From DASUFH01 sp036274645 (GTDB lineage Bacteria > Acidobacteriota > Terriglobia > 20CM-2-55-15): DNA of 25,047 nucleotides. The DNA lies in the NCBI GenBank assembly GCA_036274645.1, contig DASUFH010000342.1, forward strand, positions 1 through 25,047, written 5' to 3'. Shown in pieces: positions 21,659 to 25,047 of the stretch (position 1 is its first letter; every line of letters starts with the position of its first letter). Made by a program: the position numbers and the translations under genes. Below the pieces are notes generated by a model. That model saw only the letters and a list, made by a program, of their open reading frames with translations. It did no database searches and was not told the DNA's origin.

Positions 21659-22999
21659 ATGATTGTTCCCAGCGCCAGACTGTTGTTTTGGACGGCCACC
21701 GTGACGATTTCCGCGTCGCTGATCGCCGCGGCCGCTCCCGGCGCCGGAGGCGCGGCTCTCGCCGCCGTCGTTCTGCTGGGAATCGTGGTTCTGATCGATG
21801 CCGCCGGCGCCTCCGGAAGGTTGAGTGGTGTCGCCATCGAGCTGCCTCCGATCGTGCGCATGTCTGTGGGACGCGAGCAGTCGTTCGATGTGCGGATCCG
21901 CAACGAGGGCGGACACGCCGCAATCTTTCGCGTCGCCCTGGGGCTTCCGTCCCAGATATCCGCTTCCGTTGAGGAACTCGCTGTCCAGGCGCCGGCGGAT
22001 GCGGAATGGTCGCGGTTTGAATGGACGTGCGCCGGCGCGGTTCGCGGCGCCTACCCGGTCTCCGCGGCCTATGTTGAAGGACCGTCCCGCTGGGGATTCT
22101 GGGCGGCGCGCAAGACCACACCGGTTCGCTGCGAAATCCGTGTCTATCCGAATCTCTGGAAAGAGCGCCACAATCTGGCGGCCCTTTTCCTGCGCCGCGG
22201 GGCTTTTGGCGTTCACGCGCAACGCCAGGTCGGTAAGGGACGAGACTTCGAAAAGCTTCGGGAATACCTTCCCGGAGACGCCTACGACGAGATCGACTGG
22301 AAAGGATCGGCCCGCCGTGGCAAACCTGTAACCCGGGTCTTCCAGATCGAGAAGACTCAGGAGGTCTACGCCGTCATCGACGCGTCGCGCCTGTCGGCCC
22401 GGCCGGTCCGGTCCAGCGACGAATCTTCGGACGAAACCACCGTGCTCGAACGCATGATGGCGGCCGCGCTCGTGCTGGCGGTGGCCGCTGAACAGCAGGG
22501 AGACCTGTTCGGCCTGATTGCGTTCAGCGATCGCGTGGACCGGTTCGTCCGCTCGAAAAACGGCAAAGCGCACTACAGCGCGTGCCGCGACGCGCTGTAC
22601 ACACTTCGTTCCCGTCCGGTGACGCCGGATTTTGACGAACTGTGCTCCTTTATTCGCGTCCGGATGCGGCGCCGCGCCCTGATCGTTTTTCTGACGTCGC
22701 TCGACGATCCGGTGATTGCCGAGGGGTTTGTCCGGGGCGTGGAACTGGTCCGCCGCCAGCATGTCGCGCTGGCCCAGACAATTCAGCAGGACGGTGTCGG
22801 TCCGCTGTTCACCGACCACCCCGCTTCCATCGACGACGTCTATGCGCGTCTCGGTGGCCAACTGCGCTGGAATCGGTTGCGCCAGCTGGAAAGGACGTTG
22901 AAGCGCCGCGGCGTTCACCTGACAATGGTCGAGAACGAAAAGCTTTCCGCCAGCGTCGTGTCGCAGTACCTCAGCGTCAAACGGAGGCAATTGATATGA
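21659..22999 (+). CDS. DUF58 (von Willebrand-like) protein, MoxR partner
   Basis: The 446-residue product has two N-terminal hydrophobic helices (about 5-50), a beta-rich region (55-160), and then the DUF58 core: GRDFEKLREYLPGDAYDEIDWKGSARRGKPVTRVF (read in parts; the DxxIDWKxSAR block), followed by VYAVIDASRL and a VWA-like C-terminal half with LFGLIAFSDRV and RRALIVFLTSLDDP. DUF58 genes are the standard partner of MoxR. A Shine-Dalgarno-like AAAGGAG (21639-21645) lies 13 bases before the ATG. The stop codon overlaps the start of the relay mini-ORF as ATGA (22996-22999). The C-terminal segment YLSVKRRQ is repeated downstream as part of the junction duplication. Confidence 0.92.
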   Translation: MIVPSARLLFWTATVTISASLIAAAAPGAGGAALAAVVLLGIVVLIDAAGASGRLSGVAIELPPIVRMSVGREQSFDVRIRNEGGHAAIFRVALGLPSQISASVEELAVQAPADAEWSRFEWTCAGAVRGAYPVSAAYVEGPSRWGFWAARKTTPVRCEIRVYPNLWKERHNLAALFLRRGAFGVHAQRQVGKGRDFEKLREYLPGDAYDEIDWKGSARRGKPVTRVFQIEKTQEVYAVIDASRLSARPVRSSDESSDETTVLERMMAAALVLAVAAEQQGDLFGLIAFSDRVDRFVRSKNGKAHYSACRDALYTLRSRPVTPDFDELCSFIRVRMRRRALIVFLTSLDDPVIAEGFVRGVELVRRQHVALAQTIQQDGVGPLFTDHPASIDDVYARLGGQLRWNRLRQLERTLKRRGVHLTMVENEKLSASVVSQYLSVKRRQLI

Positions 23000-23096
23000 T
23001 CACCGGCCTCGATCGGTTTGTCGCGGTCGTGTCGCCGTACCTCAGCGTCAGCCGGAGGCAGATATGATCATCGATCTCGATCGCTTTATCGCGGTG
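22955..23096 (+). repeat. Imperfect 71/68-bp tandem duplication of a stop/start junction
   Basis: Bases 22955-23025 align with 23026 onward. The left parts match with an offset of 71, the right parts with an offset of 68 because of a 3-bp difference before the ATG. Each copy holds the end of the DUF58 gene (YLSV..RRQ), the ATGA overlap and the start of the SpoIIM-like gene (MI..LDRF.AV). The copies differ at roughly a dozen positions, so the event is older than that at 6832. Confidence 0.93.
22996..23067 (+). CDS. 23-residue relay mini-ORF between DUF58 and SpoIIM-like genes
   Basis: The ATG overlaps the DUF58 stop codon (ATGA), and the TGA overlaps the SpoIIM-like ATG (ATGA, 23064-23067). 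The peptide begins MITGLDRFVAV, similar to the SpoIIM-like start MIIDLDRFIAV, and ends PYLSVSRRQI, similar to the DUF58 C-terminus. It is a product of the junction duplication and is not known to be translated. It would keep ribosomes moving from the DUF58 gene to the next gene. Confidence 0.4.
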   Translation: MITGLDRFVAVVSPYLSVSRRQI

Positions 23097-24071
23097 GAGC
23101 GGCCGGCCTGGGCCGAACTGGAAACGTCGCTGCATGCGCTGGAATCGGACCCGAACCTCCGCATGCCGATCGAGCGCGTCCAGCGATTTCATGAGCTGTA
23201 CGAACGCGCTTCCGCGGACCTTGCGAAGCTGGCGACGTTTTCCGCCGAGCCGGAAACACTGCGATACCTCGAGAGCCTGGTGTCCAGGGCATACGGGGAG
23301 ATCCACGAGACCCGGAAAAAGGGGCGGCAGATCTTTCCATTGCAGTGGTTACGCCGGACGTTGCCGCAGACATTCCGCCGCAACCTGCGCGCGTTCCAGC
23401 TGTCGGTCGCCGTCACGCTGGTGGGCGTCCTGTTCGGCGGTCTGGCCACCTGGGTTGATCCGGAATCCCGTCATGTCACGATGCCTTTCGGGCACGACAT
23501 GATGACGCCCTCCCAACGGGTCCATCAGGAAGAGACCCGGGCCGAAGATCCGCTTACCGGCAAGAAGCCCGCGTTCTCCGCCCACCTGATCACCCACAAC
23601 ATTCAGGTTTCACTCTTCACGCTGGCGCTCGGAATTTCCTGGGGCGCCGGCACGACCGCGCTGCTGTTCTTCAATGGCATCGCGCTGGGAGCCATTGGCC
23701 TCGACTACATCGGGGACGGTCAGGCCCGGTTCCTGCTGGGATGGCTTCTGCCGCACGGCGTCATCGAGATTCCCGCGATTCTCATCTCCGGACAGGCGGG
23801 CTTCATCCTGGCGTTTGCCCTGATCGGTTGGGGGAACCGCGTTCCGCTCGGCGCGCGCCTGCGCCGCGCCACTCCCGACATCGTGACGCTGGCCATGGGC
23901 GTGGCCCTGCTGCTGATCTGGGCTGGATTCGTCGAAGCGTTCCTGTCGCAATATCACGAGCCGCTCGTTCCCTACAGCGCAAAGATCGCCTTCGGCGTCG
24001 TGGAGGCCATGCTGCTGTATTTTTATCTGGCAAGGTCCGGTGGTCATGAGAACGAATCGGCTGTCCGTTGA
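23064..24071 (+). CDS. Stage II sporulation protein M-like membrane protein (SpoIIM/DUF95)
   Basis: The 335-residue product starts MIIDLDRFIAVERPAWAELE, followed by a helical cytoplasmic domain (about 1-110) and at least five transmembrane segments (from LSVAVTLVGVLFGGLATW to FGVVEAMLLYFYLA). The hallmark SpoIIM pattern HNIQVSLFTLALGISWGAGTTALLFFNGIALG and then LLPHGVIEIPAILISGQAG (given in part) is present. In Bacillus SpoIIM drives peptidoglycan degradation at engulfment; homologues in non-spore-formers commonly sit with MoxR, DUF58 and RDD genes, as here, with unknown role. The start overlaps the mini-ORF stop codon (ATGA). The end overlaps the following RDD gene by 26 bp. Confidence 0.9.
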   Translation: MIIDLDRFIAVERPAWAELETSLHALESDPNLRMPIERVQRFHELYERASADLAKLATFSAEPETLRYLESLVSRAYGEIHETRKKGRQIFPLQWLRRTLPQTFRRNLRAFQLSVAVTLVGVLFGGLATWVDPESRHVTMPFGHDMMTPSQRVHQEETRAEDPLTGKKPAFSAHLITHNIQVSLFTLALGISWGAGTTALLFFNGIALGAIGLDYIGDGQARFLLGWLLPHGVIEIPAILISGQAGFILAFALIGWGNRVPLGARLRRATPDIVTLAMGVALLLIWAGFVEAFLSQYHEPLVPYSAKIAFGVVEAMLLYFYLARSGGHENESAVR

Positions 24072-24816
24072 AACGCCGGAGGGCATCGTCTTTTCGCAGA
24101 CCCTCGCGGGGCCGGCCATGCGGTGCGCCGCATGGTTTGTCGACCTGATGTGCATACTCACCCTCCGGATGGTGGTGGCCAACCTCCTGTCCTGGCTGGA
24201 CTGGCTCAGTTCCAGCGTGGGCACGGCCGCGCAGATATTGATGTTCTTTGTGATCAGCGTGGGCTACGCCATATTCCTGGAGTGGGCGTGGCGCGGCCAG
24301 ACCATTGGCAAGCGGCTGTTCGGGCTGCGCGTGTTGGACGCCGAGGGGCTGCGGCTGAAATTCGATCAGATCGTCACGCGGAATCTGCTCCGCTTCGTCG
24401 ATATCCTCCCGGTGTGCTATCTCGTCGGCGGGGTGTCCTGCTGGCTGAGCGGAAAGCTGCAGAGACTGGGCGACATTGCCGCCAATACGGTCGTCGTGCG
24501 GATCCCGGTTCTTGCCCAGCCGGACCTGGACCAACTGCTCTCCGGTAAGTTCAATTCGCTGCGGCAATACCCCCATCTTGCCGCGCGCCTCCGTCAGCAG
24601 GTGGAGCCGGCCGAGGCGGCCGCCGCGCTCCAGGCTCTGATCCGGCGCGACGAGTTCGAGCCGAAATCCCGTGTCGAACTGTTCGAATATCTGGCCGCGT
24701 ACTTCCGCGAAAAGGTGGCTTTCCCTCAGGAGGCTACGGACGGTGTCGGCGATGAACAATACATTCGCAACGTCGTCGATGTGCTCTATCGCACAGCAAA
24801 CCAACCTGCGCGATAG
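24046..24816 (+). CDS. RDD-family membrane protein
   Basis: The 256-residue product has an RDD domain: MRCAAWFVDLMCILTLRMVV with R and D in the first helix, a second helix (AQILMFFVISVGYAIFLEWAW), the GQTIGKRLFGLRVLDAEG loop, and LQRLGDIAANTVVV at the end of the domain. A C-terminal cytoplasmic helical domain of about 100 residues follows (165-256). RDD proteins end many MoxR/DUF58/SpoIIM clusters. An in-frame GTG at 24040 is a possible alternative start. It is the last gene of the operon and is followed by paired palindromes that could terminate transcription. Confidence 0.9.
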   Translation: MRTNRLSVETPEGIVFSQTLAGPAMRCAAWFVDLMCILTLRMVVANLLSWLDWLSSSVGTAAQILMFFVISVGYAIFLEWAWRGQTIGKRLFGLRVLDAEGLRLKFDQIVTRNLLRFVDILPVCYLVGGVSCWLSGKLQRLGDIAANTVVVRIPVLAQPDLDQLLSGKFNSLRQYPHLAARLRQQVEPAEAAAALQALIRRDEFEPKSRVELFEYLAAYFREKVAFPQEATDGVGDEQYIRNVVDVLYRTANQPAR

Positions 24817-24836
24817 CCTCCGCTTCCGCCTTGGAG

Positions 24837-24926
24837 GGGCGGTCTATGACCGCCCGAAGTTTCGGAGTGGAATTCTCTGATCTAATAGAAACCCACCCTT
24901 AAACGCCGGGCGGTCATAGACCGCCC
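24837..24926. repeat. Pair of inverted GGGCGGTC palindromes after the operon
   Basis: The first element has GGGCGGTC (24837-24844), loop TAT, GACCGCCC (24848-24855). The second has GGGCGGTC (24908-24915), loop ATA, GACCGCCC (24919-24926). The flanks (GGAG before the first, CTGGAG after the second) show that the two are in opposite orientation, as in paired REP elements. The 52 bp between them are AT-richer than the surroundings. A transcriptional end or processing role is inferred. Confidence 0.85.
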
Positions 24927-24966
24927 CTGGAGTTTGGACATTTGAGTAGGTTAAGTGCTTTATTGG

Positions 24967-24995
24967 TTGACATACGCACTTGCGTAGTCCATACT
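24967..24995 (+). promoter_or_regulatory. Strong promoter with operator-like dyad
   Basis: A consensus -35 TTGACA (24967-24972) and a -10 CATACT (24990-24995) are separated by 17 bp. The spacer begins with the perfect dyad TACGCA-CT-TGCGTA (24973-24986), which starts directly after the -35 box and would block RNA polymerase if bound. This placement is typical of self-repressed regulator genes. Confidence 0.78.
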
Positions 24996-25008
24996 GCTCC
25001 CGGTCTTC

Positions 25009-25027
25009 GCGCAAGGAGAACTTGCGC
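25009..25027 (+). promoter_or_regulatory. Hairpin carrying the ribosome-binding site
   Basis: Arms GCGCAAG (25009-25015) and CTTGCGC (25021-25027) enclose a loop GAGAA, so the Shine-Dalgarno sequence AAGGAG (25013-25018) lies across the 5' arm and the loop. It is 11 bases before the ATG. The structure could modulate initiation. Confidence 0.5.
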
Positions 25028-25029
25028 CA

Positions 25030-25047
25030 ATGAAGAAGACTGCCGAA
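25030..25047 (+). CDS. Start of an unidentified gene (partial)
   Basis: The window ends after six codons, MKKTAE. The ATG is supported by the consensus promoter at 24967-24995 and by the AAGGAG sequence 11 bases upstream. The family cannot be recognised from six residues. The operator-like dyad within the promoter suggests a regulator or a gene controlled by one. Confidence 0.6.

Noticed and set aside
21605..22990. 461-residue open frame antisense to the DUF58 gene
   Set aside because: It mirrors a well-supported DUF58 gene and shows no recognisable motif of its own.

Overview
The window looks like a chromosomal segment of an Acidobacteriota bacterium, most likely of the Bryobacterales/Solibacter type. 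This is inferred from high GC, the rpsA-HU-HIT gene order, an STN/NHL-repeat secreted protein, a MoxR/DUF58/DUF4129/DUF4350 operon with added zinc fingers, and interspersed GGGCGGTC-NNN-GACCGCCC palindromes. No phylogenetic marker was compared, so the placement rests on gene content. There are no tRNAs, rRNAs, CRISPR arrays, transposases or phage genes.

Layout. (1) 1-3590, minus strand: a translation operon rpmE, DUF1385 (yqhQ-like), prfA, prmC with ATGA overlaps, followed by the C-terminal remnant of a Uma2-family nuclease and an unassigned window edge. (2) 3591-3871: divergent promoters, with a long rpsA leader. (3) 3872-6486, plus: rpsA, HU/IHF, HIT-family hydrolase; the end of the HIT gene carries a 54-bp tandem duplication. 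(4) 6567-10652, plus: a small zinc-finger membrane protein, a DUF4159 protein, a MobA/MocA-like nucleotidyltransferase, a ThDP-dependent enzyme and a secreted protein of unknown function. (5) 10716-11706, minus: a homologue of plasmanylethanolamine desaturase (CarF/PEDS1/TMEM189) and a 47-residue single-helix protein upstream of it. (6) 11805-13893, plus: a self-inhibited Fic protein with a C-terminal helix-turn-helix behind an array of TACCC/GGGTA half-sites, then a methyltransferase. (7) 13944-15515, minus: a secreted fusion of secretin N-domains to a six-repeat NHL propeller, whose stop codon lies inside a 27-bp palindrome. (8) 15664-24816, plus: a tight nine-gene operon with RDD, B-box-like zinc-finger membrane proteins, DUF4129, DUF4350, MoxR ATPase, DUF58, SpoIIM-like and RDD. 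(9) 24837-25047: a pair of inverted palindromes, then a strong promoter with an operator-like dyad and the first six codons of a further gene.

The most unusual observation is a recurring type of short duplication at gene junctions. At two separate translationally coupled junctions (6832-6935 and 22955-23096) the stop/start overlap has been duplicated with an offset of 71 bp. Each event leaves a 23-24 codon mini-ORF that carries the N-terminus of the downstream gene joined to the C-terminus of the upstream gene, with GTGA or ATGA overlaps at both ends, so that translational coupling is relayed across the insertion. Smaller tandem duplications lie at the end of the HIT gene (54 bp) and at the start of the desaturase gene (20 bp).

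How the genes work together: regions 1-3 are housekeeping translation and nucleoid genes. Region 8 is an envelope-associated MoxR chaperone system: the AAA+ ATPase probably works on the von Willebrand-like DUF58 protein and its membrane partners. Regions 4-7 are accessory, covering membrane lipid modification (desaturase, methyltransferase), post-translational AMPylation (Fic) and secreted proteins.
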